Source of the DNA: a virus
Virus record (IMG/VR): IMGVR_UViG_3300008267_000069
Coordinates: 1-60,812 of that record
Length of the DNA: 60,812 nt
Strand: one strand, 5' to 3'
The notes below the pieces were generated by a model. The model ran no database searches. It worked only from the letters and a program-made list of their open reading frames with translations, and was not told where the DNA came from. A program made the position numbers and the translations under genes. Within the stretch, counting starts at the first letter, position 1. Every line of letters starts with the position of its first letter. Below are positions 47,617 to 54,673 of this stretch, one piece after another.

Positions 47617-49365
47617 ATGGCGACAAGGTATAAAAACAGCGTCAATGACACGGGTGTGCCGGGATGGGTTGGTGGTGTCGTCCCGACTAACAATGATCTG
47701 GCTGCGTTCGATTCCCAGATTGGCGCTCTTACGCAGATCACGTTGTCAACCGCAGCGTTTCCCGGTGGCAGCTTTGCTTATCTGAGTTCGACTCCTGCAA
47801 CTGATTTCTATTTCGGGACGACCGTCAGCAGCACTGCGTTTTCGATGAACCAGAAGCTCGCTGGACCTTCTGGGCCTGACAACCTATACACGGTCTACAT
47901 CGCGCCCAATAAGACGTTCTCTTATGACGGTTCGTTTCGCGCCCTCAACGACGCTAGCGATTACCAGCCCATCATCTTTGTCGACACTGGAGCTGGCATC
48001 GTTCTGAACAAGAACGCCAGCGATTCCGTGCTTGGCGCTATCGGCAGCGAGTCGGTTGCTACTCCGTTTGTCATTGAAAAGCGGGGAGAGGGCTGGGTTC
48101 TTACTGGGCGCGGCGTAACTCCCGCAGCCTTCAATCAGTTGTTCGGCAAAGTTCAGATTCGTCAGGGCGAAGTTCGTCTTGACGGTGGGCGAACTGCAAC
48201 CGCAGGCTACACCTCTCCACTGGGCAACGCGGCTACCGAGTTCAGCGCGCTTGGAGGCAGCACTCCGACGCTGCGGTTCGCGACGACCTATTCAGGAGTC
48301 ACAACCTTCGGTCGCGCTGATCGCACGGTCACGACCGGCGCGACGTTTACGACGGCTGGCACCATCACGGTGGACTCGGGATTCACCGCCACGATGCAGG
48401 GGGCATTTACCGGCAGCGGCACCTTCACAAAGGACGGCGCAGGCACTCTGTCGTTGACCGGCACTAGCTTGGCAATGCCTCTCGTATTGACCAGCGGCAC
48501 CGTGCAGCTTGGCGCAAGCGCCAACTTCACCGGCTCGACCTTGTCAGGCACCGGCACGCTGGCGATGAACAGCGGCTCGCTCGGCTCTGGCTCCACGATC
48601 AGCGCCTCCGGTCACACGGGTACTATCACCGGCAACTGTTCGATCTCCGGTGGTGTCAGCACCTTTGGCTCCCAATTCACGGGAACCGTTAGCAATATCA
48701 GCAGCGGCATTATTGACCTTACCGGAACCAGCACGGGCGGAATCGCCAGCATCGGTTTCGCTATTATCAACCTCACCGGATCGTTCAGTGCTGCTGGCAC
48801 GACGGCACTTGCTGGTGCTGGTGTCAACCCCGCCACGGTGAATATCTCCGGCGCGGGGGCAGGCTTTTCAAACCGCACCCTGACGATGGCTAGCAACTCC
48901 AAGCTGACGCTGGCGAACGGCGCCTCTGCTGCCAATACCATCACGGCCAACGTCGACACGTCGACCGTGACACTGGAGGTGCCTAACGCGACGACCGCGA
49001 CCTACAGCGGGACGTTCAGCACCAATCAGGCATCCGGCAGCGTGAAGGTGCAGGCGCTCGCTGGAGGAACCCTGATTCTCAGCGGCGGCTTCACCAGCAG
49101 CAACGCAGGGCGCACCTTCGCGCTCAACAATGACGCTGGCTACGCCGGCACGCTGAAGGCAACCGGCGCGGGCTTCACGGGCGCAGCCGCCACCCTCTCG
49201 CGAGGCACCCTGCACATCGCTGGCTCGACCAACAAGAACATCGGCACCACGCTGACCGTCGTCGCCGGCGCCACGATGGCTCATAGCCCCGATGTTCCGG
49301 TCACGCTGACCGGCAACCTCGCTCTTGCAGCCAACTCCACTTTCCGCTTCGGCGCACCGGCCTAA
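47617..49365 (+). CDS. second autotransporter-type repeat adhesin
   Basis: 582 aa. The N-terminal 170 residues differ from the preceding gene. From about residue 190 it shows the same short-strand repeats (GSGTFTKDGAGTLSLTGTSL, GGTLILSGGFTSSNAGRTFA). Ends FRFGAPA. Likely a second receptor-binding fibre or an extension of the first. Ribosome binding AAGGAG. Confidence 0.7.
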   Translation: MATRYKNSVNDTGVPGWVGGVVPTNNDLAAFDSQIGALTQITLSTAAFPGGSFAYLSSTPATDFYFGTTVSSTAFSMNQKLAGPSGPDNLYTVYIAPNKTFSYDGSFRALNDASDYQPIIFVDTGAGIVLNKNASDSVLGAIGSESVATPFVIEKRGEGWVLTGRGVTPAAFNQLFGKVQIRQGEVRLDGGRTATAGYTSPLGNAATEFSALGGSTPTLRFATTYSGVTTFGRADRTVTTGATFTTAGTITVDSGFTATMQGAFTGSGTFTKDGAGTLSLTGTSLAMPLVLTSGTVQLGASANFTGSTLSGTGTLAMNSGSLGSGSTISASGHTGTITGNCSISGGVSTFGSQFTGTVSNISSGIIDLTGTSTGGIASIGFAIINLTGSFSAAGTTALAGAGVNPATVNISGAGAGFSNRTLTMASNSKLTLANGASAANTITANVDTSTVTLEVPNATTATYSGTFSTNQASGSVKVQALAGGTLILSGGFTSSNAGRTFALNNDAGYAGTLKATGAGFTGAAATLSRGTLHIAGSTNKNIGTTLTVVAGATMAHSPDVPVTLTGNLALAANSTFRFGAPA

Positions 49366-49377
49366 AGGAGGCCCGAC

Positions 49378-49785
49378 ATGGCCCTGACTCTTTCCCTGAC
49401 CCTTCCTGCGACCTCGGCCCTTGTCGATGATGTCGTTGTCGAAGTCCCTGAGATCACCTATCCGCAGGCATACGCCCGCGCCTACGCCATTCGGGCCTTC
49501 GCGCAGGAGTCCTATATCCTTGTCACTTGGTACGCGGACGAGGCGGCTCGGTTCGCCAACGCCGATCCGGTGAAGGCTTACGAGTACAGCACCTCGACGG
49601 CCTCGCTGGTGGGCGACATCTACCCGGCAGCCTACGCCTTCCTGAAGACGCTGCCCGACTTCGCCGGGGCCACCGATCATCCGTTCGTTGATCCGGCGGA
49701 GGTGGTTGAGCCTGCACCCGAGCCGCAACCTGAGCCTGCGCCGGAACCGCAGCCGGAACCGCAGCCTGAGCCTGTTGAGGGCTAA
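49378..49785 (+). CDS. protein with Pro-Glu repeat tail, 135 aa
   Basis: The N-terminal 110 residues are helical and Tyr/Ala-rich (YPQAYARAYAIRAFAQESYI). The last 25 are PEPQPEP-type repeats, an extended spacer. In the fibre cluster; unknown function, perhaps a linker between virion proteins. GGAGG before the ATG. Confidence 0.6.
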   Translation: MALTLSLTLPATSALVDDVVVEVPEITYPQAYARAYAIRAFAQESYILVTWYADEAARFANADPVKAYEYSTSTASLVGDIYPAAYAFLKTLPDFAGATDHPFVDPAEVVEPAPEPQPEPAPEPQPEPQPEPVEG

Positions 49786-49791
49786 CACATA

Positions 49792-49854
49792 TTGCTGATC
49801 CGCGAGCAGCAAGTAGGTCGGCATAGGGCTGACCAAACCCCGCGTGGGGCGGGG
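49792..49854 (+). promoter_or_regulatory. three consecutive hairpins in fibre leader
   Basis: TTGCTG/CAGCAA (49792-97/49807-12), GTCGGC/GCTGAC (49817-22/49828-33) and CCCCGC/GCGGGG (49838-43/49849-54) fill the gap before the next ATG. Confidence 0.4.
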
Positions 49855-49870
49855 TAGAGGAGAGTAAGAC

Positions 49871-51775
49871 ATGGCGACTGTTAAGAAGTTCCTCTGGCTG
49901 GACGCAGACGGCCAGATGCGTGAGCAGACTGCGAACGAGACGATCCAGGTTGCGAACGGCGTGGCCTCGGCTGACGCTGTCAACAAGGGCCAGCTGGACA
50001 GCGTGTCCGCTGACCTGACCGACCTGATCAATGCAGAGGCGGCACGCGCCACTCAGGCCGAGGCGGCTCTGGGTGACAGCATCACCGCAGAGGCGGCTGC
50101 TCGCGTTGCGGGTGACGCTGCACTCTCGGCCTCGCTGACCAGCGAGACGAACGCTCGCACCGCAGCCGACACCGCGCTGGGCGGCCGGATCGACACCGAG
50201 ATCGCTGACCGTCAGGCAGCGGTCACCGCCGAGGAGACGGCCCGCATCGCTGGCGATGCAGCCCTCCGCACCGACCTCGACGCAGAGATCGCTCGCGCCA
50301 CCGCAGCAGAGGCCGCAGAGGCCACTGCTCGCGAGAACGCGGACGACGCACTGGACGCGAGGATCGATGCACTTGAGACCTCCAGCAGCACCGCGCTGAC
50401 CAATGCGATCAATGCGCTGACCGCTGACTTGGACGCCGAGGAGGCCGCACGCATCGCGGCTGACGCAGCTCTTCAGACCGAGCTGGACGCAGAGGAGGCC
50501 CGCGCTGCGGCTGCCGAGGCTGCGGAGCAGGCTGCCCGCATCGCTGCGGACAACGCGCTCCAGGGCGAGATCGATGCCGAGGAGGCCCGTGCGCTCGCCG
50601 CCGAGGGCGTCCTGACCGCAGACCTCGCTGCTGAGGTTGCTCGCGCACAGGCTGCCGAGCAGGATCTGGCTGACGACATTGCAGCCGAGCAGAGCCGCGC
50701 ACAGGCTGCTGAGTCGACCCTGACCAGCAACCTCGCGTCTGAGGTGAGTCGCGCAACCGCCGCAGAGGCAGCCATCGCGGCTGACCTCGCGACCGAGATC
50801 GCGCGCGCCACCGCTGCTGAGTCGGCCAACCTCCAGGAGGCCAAGGACTACGCAGACGCTCGCGTGCAGGGTCTGTCGTGGAAGGCGTCGGTTGACTACG
50901 CATTCCCCCGTAGCTGGGGCGAGTGGACGCTGCCGGCAGATGGCGCGGCGCTCATCTCTGACCTTGGGATGGACGCTGGCGACCGCGTCCTGCTGTACTC
51001 GGCCGATCAGGGCGCCCACGCTGACAACGGCGTTTACGTCGTTGCTGGCGGCGCGCTGGTTCGCGCTGCCGACATGGCTGCTGGCAAGGACGCAGCCGGC
51101 GCCGTGATCTACGTCGAGCGCGCCACGGCAGCAGGTGCCGCACCCGGCACCTCGTTCGTCTGCGCCAACGCTGGCACCGCCATCGTGGGCACCGACGCGC
51201 TGGAGTTCGTCATCTTCTCGCGCGCCGAGAACCTGTCCTTCACGGGTGGCGTGCAGAAGAACGGCACTGTGGTTTCTGCCAAGGTGGCAGACGCCAAGCC
51301 GGTGTTCGTCAACGGGGCGAACGAACTTGACTTCCGTACCGTTGGTGACGACTTCGAGTTCGATGGCAACGGCTATCTGAAGATGGCTGGCGCGCTCGTC
51401 GGCGGCAGCTTCGTCAGCGCAGACGCCAAGCACACTCATGAGGCTCTTGCCAAGGCAATGGCCTCGGCAGCCACGCTCGGTGTGTTTGTTGACACCGCAG
51501 GCGCAGCCGCCACCTACGACGCAGCACTGGCTTTTGGGTGCGTGGACAACACCGATGGCAGCGCCGCGCGTGTGGTGTTTGCGGGCCTCTCCAACGTGGC
51601 CTCGGGCGCGCTCAACGCCTTCTCGGATGGCGAGCGCGTCTACCTGGGCAGCGCGGCTGGCGTGTTCGCGAAGTTCGCTGACATTCCGAGCGGCAAGTGG
51701 GCTGTTCCGGTTGGCTTCCGCAAGGATGCATCGACCCTGTTCGTGCATCTGATGCCGGCGGCACAGAAGGCGTAA
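49871..51775 (+). CDS. coiled-coil tail fibre, 634 aa
   Basis: Residues 50-330 are a long coiled coil of Ala/Glu-rich heptad or undecad repeats (ARATAAEAA, AEEAARIAADAALQ types), a rigid trimeric shaft. Residues 330-634 form a globular beta domain with GDRVLLYSADQGAHADNGVY and a tip ADAKHTHEALAKAM. Typical receptor-binding fibre or spike. Last gene before a strong terminator. Confidence 0.8.
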   Translation: MATVKKFLWLDADGQMREQTANETIQVANGVASADAVNKGQLDSVSADLTDLINAEAARATQAEAALGDSITAEAAARVAGDAALSASLTSETNARTAADTALGGRIDTEIADRQAAVTAEETARIAGDAALRTDLDAEIARATAAEAAEATARENADDALDARIDALETSSSTALTNAINALTADLDAEEAARIAADAALQTELDAEEARAAAAEAAEQAARIAADNALQGEIDAEEARALAAEGVLTADLAAEVARAQAAEQDLADDIAAEQSRAQAAESTLTSNLASEVSRATAAEAAIAADLATEIARATAAESANLQEAKDYADARVQGLSWKASVDYAFPRSWGEWTLPADGAALISDLGMDAGDRVLLYSADQGAHADNGVYVVAGGALVRAADMAAGKDAAGAVIYVERATAAGAAPGTSFVCANAGTAIVGTDALEFVIFSRAENLSFTGGVQKNGTVVSAKVADAKPVFVNGANELDFRTVGDDFEFDGNGYLKMAGALVGGSFVSADAKHTHEALAKAMASAATLGVFVDTAGAAATYDAALAFGCVDNTDGSAARVVFAGLSNVASGALNAFSDGERVYLGSAAGVFAKFADIPSGKWAVPVGFRKDASTLFVHLMPAAQKA

Positions 51776-51840
51776 TGAGCCTTCTGGCAAGGTAACCTGA
51801 CACCGCCAGGCGGCAGCGGAACCGGCTGGTAGGACAGGTG

Positions 51841-51882
51841 GGAGGGGTCACACAGGACGCTGTGTGGCCCCTCCTCTTTTTG
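51841..51882 (+). terminator. strong intrinsic terminator after fibre cluster
   Basis: A 15-bp stem GGAGGGGTCACACAG / CTGTGTGGCCCCTCC (one GU) with a GACG loop, followed by TCTTTTTG. Ends the fibre transcript. Confidence 0.85.
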
Positions 51883-51915
51883 CGGTGTATTCTTCGCTTC
51901 TCAGGAGGCTAGCGC

Positions 51916-52626
51916 ATGTCCCGTTTGTCGTTGAACCTTGTGTCCGTTCCCAACGTCCTCGGCATCTACGGCAAGTCCAAGGATCAGTTTCCGGCGCGCA
52001 TGTCCCGGCTGCACTTTGACGCAGCCTCGGCCTTTGCCGCTGTCGAGAAGACTCTTGGCCAGCGCCTGCGGGTGTCGGACATGTTCCGCACGGCAGAGCA
52101 GAGCCTTCAGGCCATGCAGGAAAAGTCAGGCGTCCAGCCTCCGGGGTTCAGCCTCCACAACTACGGCATCGCCATTGACGTGGACATCGACTCCATGCTG
52201 GCAGCCACCAAGATGGACAAGCCCTCCTTCGACAAGCTGATGAGGGAGCATGGCTGGTACTGTCACCGCAAGGACAACAAGCGGGGCATGGAGGATTGGC
52301 ACTACAACCACCTCGGGGCTGATGCGGCCACCTTCCTCAAGGCCAGCGAGAAGTCCACCAACACCAGCGCCGCCGGGGATGCCCGCATCACGGCCCTCTA
52401 CGGTGACCAGCTGACGCTGGATCCCAAGGAAGTGCAGGAGTGCCTGCTGCACCTCAAGCTGTACTCGGGCGAGATGGACGGGCTGATCGGCCCCAGGACG
52501 AGGCAGTCAATCATGGCCTTCCAGCGAGCATGGCGGCTTCAGCCCTCCGGTCAGGTGGATGCCCGCACCGAGCGAACGCTGGCCTATGTGAGCGCAGACC
52601 TTCCATCTTTGCAGCAGGTGGGGTAG
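51916..52626 (+). CDS. endolysin: M15 peptidase plus peptidoglycan-binding domain
   Basis: 236 aa. The metallopeptidase core is SLHNYGIAIDVD (SxHxxGxAxD: H81, D88) and EDWHYNH (E126, H129), the zinc ligands of VanY/M15 L,D- or D,D-peptidases. Residues 165-228 fit a peptidoglycan-binding domain (YSGEMDGLIGPRTRQSIMAF). It would cut the peptide stems of host peptidoglycan. No signal peptide, so a holin or other route is needed; none is obvious next to it. Confidence 0.85.
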   Translation: MSRLSLNLVSVPNVLGIYGKSKDQFPARMSRLHFDAASAFAAVEKTLGQRLRVSDMFRTAEQSLQAMQEKSGVQPPGFSLHNYGIAIDVDIDSMLAATKMDKPSFDKLMREHGWYCHRKDNKRGMEDWHYNHLGADAATFLKASEKSTNTSAAGDARITALYGDQLTLDPKEVQECLLHLKLYSGEMDGLIGPRTRQSIMAFQRAWRLQPSGQVDARTERTLAYVSADLPSLQQVG

Positions 52627-52685
52627 AAGGAAGGCACATGGCTCGCCCCTCTGCGCTTTTTGGCACGGGCGGGTCTTCGCAACAA

Positions 52686-52736
52686 AGCCGGCCAAGGCTA
52701 CGTCCCTAGCTAGGGGGCTCCTCAAACTGGCCGGCT
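52686..52736 (+). promoter_or_regulatory. long stem-loop before tRNA
   Basis: AGCCGGCCA (52686-94) pairs with TGGCCGGCT (52728-36); inside, AGG/CCT and CCCT-AGCT-AGGG. No T-run follows, so it is not a standard terminator. It ends eight bases before the tRNA. Confidence 0.5.
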
Positions 52737-52744
52737 ACTTTGAC

Positions 52745-52820
52745 GGGGGCTTCGCATAGCGGCTATTGCACCGCCTTTGCAAGGCGGCACCCGTGGGTTC
52801 GAGTCCCACAGCCTCCACCA
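52745..52820 (+). tRNA. tRNA-Ala (anticodon TGC)
   Basis: Acceptor GGGGGCT/AGCCTCC, D-arm GCAT...TTGC, anticodon stem CCGCC/GGCGG with loop TTTGCAA (anticodon TGC), T-arm GTGGG-TTCGAGT-CCCAC, discriminator A and encoded CCA. Total 76 nt. The acceptor has one G-T pair. It reads GCA and, with wobble, other Ala codons, which are very frequent in the Ala-rich fibre and capsid genes. Confidence 0.9.
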
Positions 52821-52825
52821 CATGA

Positions 52826-52867
52826 GAGAGGTCACAGGGCATCCCCTTGTGGCCTCTCGACCTTTTT
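52826..52867 (+). terminator. intrinsic terminator after tRNA
   Basis: GAGAGGTCACA pairs with TGTGGCCTCTC (one GU), with a small inner GGG/CCC stem, then GACCTTTTT. Confidence 0.75.
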
Positions 52868-52884
52868 AGGGGTAGAGTGCGCCC

Positions 52885-53097
52885 ATGCGTTGCGAGACAT
52901 GCGACAGCGAAGACACCCAGCTCTGGGCACACAACGGGGGTGTCGGCACCCACCATTGGGGTGACCGAGAAGAGCAGGATTGTGGCTGCGGCCCCCAGCT
53001 GATCTGCACGGTCTGCAACGCGCCCCTTCTGAAGCAGTACGGCTTCATCGTGCTGGATGCCGCCTACTTCGGCCACACCAACGACACCCTCCAGTAG
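52885..53097 (+). CDS. small zinc-finger protein, 70 aa
   Basis: MRCETCDSEDTQLWAHNGGV...CGCGPQLICTVCNAPLL: two CxxC knuckles with intervening His residues, a probable zinc ribbon. Unknown role. Lies after the tRNA terminator; its promoter is not obvious. Confidence 0.65.
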   Translation: MRCETCDSEDTQLWAHNGGVGTHHWGDREEQDCGCGPQLICTVCNAPLLKQYGFIVLDAAYFGHTNDTLQ

Positions 53098-53105
53098 AGG
53101 ACTCC

Positions 53106-53297
53106 ATGCCTTTAAAGTCGAAGGCCCAGCAGCGTTACCTCTTCAGCGCCCAGGCCCGTGGGGAGATCCCCAAGGGAACGGCGGAGAAGTTCGTCAAGGA
53201 GACGCCCAAGAGCAAGCTAGCGCGCCTCCCTGAGTACAAGAAGCAGGACGAGAAGACGATGCGGAAGCTGGCGCGGGCAAGGAAACCCAAAAAGTAG
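53106..53297 (+). CDS. small basic conserved phage protein, 63 aa
   Basis: MPLKSKAQQRYLFSAQARGE...; the start MPxKSKAQQR and following FVKETPKSKLARLPEYKK match a family of tiny basic proteins common in phages and bacteria (DUF3008-like). No known function; the charge suggests nucleic-acid binding. The start ATG at 53106 is set by GAGGACTCC. Confidence 0.7.
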   Translation: MPLKSKAQQRYLFSAQARGEIPKGTAEKFVKETPKSKLARLPEYKKQDEKTMRKLARARKPKK

Positions 53298-53324
53298 CCA
53301 GCCTGCACTAGAGTGAAGCAGAGC

Positions 53325-53428
53325 AGCGCGCCTTGGAGTCAGCCTGCCCTGTCACGCACAGGATGCCGCGTCACCCATCCCACAGCGGCCCCTTCCTCCC
53401 TAGTGCCAGGTCTGACTCAGGCGCCGCT
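53325..53428 (+). ncRNA. candidate structured RNA element, ~100 nt
   Basis: A long closing helix: GCGCCT/AGGCGC (53328-33/53419-24), GAGTCAG/CTGACTC (53336-42/53412-18) and CCTG/CAGG (53343-46/53407-10). It encloses two hairpins, CCTGT/ACAGG (53348-52/53358-62) and GCCGC/GCGGC (53365-69/53385-89). No gene fits here. Could be a small RNA or a 3' UTR element of the 63-aa gene. Confidence 0.45.
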
Positions 53429-53433
53429 CCCTC

Positions 53434-53462
53434 TTGACCGAAAGCCCCCTTCAGCGTACTTT
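53434..53462 (+). promoter_or_regulatory. promoter for tail tube and downstream tail genes
   Basis: TTGACC (53434-39), 17 bp, TACTTT (53457-62). Predicted transcript start about 53469, giving a 100-nt leader before the tail tube gene. Confidence 0.5.
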
Positions 53463-53519
53463 CCTCCCATGCCCGCAAGGGCGGCACGCTTCACGGCAGC
53501 ATGACGCTGCTGGATAGGG

Positions 53520-53552
53520 CGCGCAGGACCGAGAATGGTTCTGCGCGTTTTT
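53520..53552 (+). terminator. terminator/attenuator in tail tube leader
   Basis: An 11-bp stem CGCGCAGGACC / GGTTCTGCGCG (53520-30/53537-47), loop GAGAAT, then TTTTT. It lies between the promoter above and the tail tube start, so transcripts must pass it to express the tail genes. Confidence 0.7.
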
Positions 53553-53569
53553 GCTTTGGAGGATCGAAC

Positions 53570-54004
53570 ATGGCGCAAAGAATCAAGGGCCAAGAAGTTC
53601 AGTTGCAGGTTGTTGTCGCAGGCGTGGTGCAGTCTACGCTGACCGATATCCGGAACTTTGAACTGACGCCCAAGTTCAGCAAGCTGGAGGAGCAGTACCT
53701 CGGGCAGACCACCAAGCGGTACGACGAGATCTTCGACGGCGTGGACTTCAAGATGGATCTGCACTTTGAGGATGCGGGCGTTCTCAACTTTGTGGATGCT
53801 GTGAGGGCGCGCGCCACTCAGCAGACTCCCGGCGTGAAGATCAACATTCAGACCACGCTGAACTTCCCTGGTGCCGTCAATCCGCGAGTGCTAATCCTGC
53901 TGACTGACTGCTTCTTTGAGAACATGCCCATCGAGTTCGGTGGTCGCGAGCAGTACGGCCAGTTCACCATCTCTGGCAGCTGCTCTGACTTCTCGCGTGT
54001 GTAA
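53570..54004 (+). CDS. tail tube protein
   Basis: 144 aa from ATG 53570 (GGAGG upstream). Beta-rich with the pattern IRNFELTPKFSKLEEQYLGQ followed by TTKRYDEIFDGVDFKMDLHF and ending GQFTISGSCSDFSRV, characteristic of myovirus/FII-type tube proteins. It polymerises into the inner tube inside the sheath and is followed by the tail chaperones. Long separation from the sheath gene and its own promoter suggest separate control. Confidence 0.75.
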   Translation: MAQRIKGQEVQLQVVVAGVVQSTLTDIRNFELTPKFSKLEEQYLGQTTKRYDEIFDGVDFKMDLHFEDAGVLNFVDAVRARATQQTPGVKINIQTTLNFPGAVNPRVLILLTDCFFENMPIEFGGREQYGQFTISGSCSDFSRV

Positions 54005-54047
54005 CAACTAGGCACTTCACCCATCCTCACTCCGCAGGGGACAACAC

Positions 54048-54416
54048 ATGAACGCTTTTGAGCAGAAACTGTTTGGAAACCAGCCTGACCGCGTGATCCA
54101 CCGCTTCAACGTGCCTGATTCCATTCCTGGGGAAGTCCGCTCCCTTGGGCTGGTCGAGATCACGGCAGACGAGGAACTGCGTGCCGAGCAGCGATGCAAG
54201 GGCGCGTCGGACAAGCGGGCAGCGGAGATGGCCAAGCAGGCTCTGGTCGAGGTGAATGGGCAGGCGGTCGGGTTTGCGGACGCCTCGGTGGACAAGGCAT
54301 GGAACGCCATGCACCCCAAGGTCCGCACGCTTCTGGCCTCTGCTTGGGTGAAGCTGCATCTGGCCAATGATGATGAGGTGGAGAGTTTTTTCGCCTCGCG
54401 CACCAGCAGCGTCTAG
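54048..54416 (+). CDS. tail assembly chaperone, short form
   Basis: 122 aa (MNAFEQKLFGNQPDRVIHRF...), between tube and tape measure, the classic place for the gpG/gp24-type chaperone. Contains the slippery heptamer T TTT TTC at 54386-54392, near its end (VESFF). Most ribosomes would finish here at TAG. The chaperone coats the tape measure during tail assembly and is not in the virion. Confidence 0.8.
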   Translation: MNAFEQKLFGNQPDRVIHRFNVPDSIPGEVRSLGLVEITADEELRAEQRCKGASDKRAAEMAKQALVEVNGQAVGFADASVDKAWNAMHPKVRTLLASAWVKLHLANDDEVESFFASRTSSV

Positions 54417-54664
54417 CGCCGATTGGGCGGCTGCGGTTCTCTATGGGGGTTTCCCTTGGAGAGCTTGCAGCCGCCTACGAGCGGGCCGGCAGCACAGAGG
54501 AACGGATCTGGAAGTTGCTGGCCTATGTGGGGCGCTATGGGCATCAGCCCGTGAACGTGGCTCGACAGCTGACTGTGCGCGACCTCCATCGTTTGGCTGG
54601 CAAGGTTGCAGAGATTGTGGAGCAGGAAAACGCCGCCGGCAAGGGGCCGCACAACGGGGATTAG
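54048..54664 (+). CDS. tail assembly chaperone, -1 frameshift form
   Basis: Slippage at T TTT TTC (54386-54392) moves ribosomes into the -1 frame, which is open from 54392 to the TAG at 54662-64. This yields about 205 aa: the first 115 residues of the short form plus 90 new ones (including GVSLGELAAAYERAGSTEER). The frame relation, heptamer phase and gene position match the programmed frameshift of many phages. The 3' frame has an ATG at 54443 but no ribosome binding site of note, which supports the fusion. Confidence 0.75.
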
Positions 54665-54673
54665 GACAACAGC

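Noticed and set aside
36497-51775. Possible diversity-generating retroelement acting on fibres
   Set aside because: No reverse transcriptase and no template repeat were found in the window.
49523-51790. 755-aa antisense frame opposite the coiled-coil fibre
   Set aside because: Mirror of the Ala/Glu heptad repeats; no ribosome binding site and Cys/Arg-rich nonsense composition.
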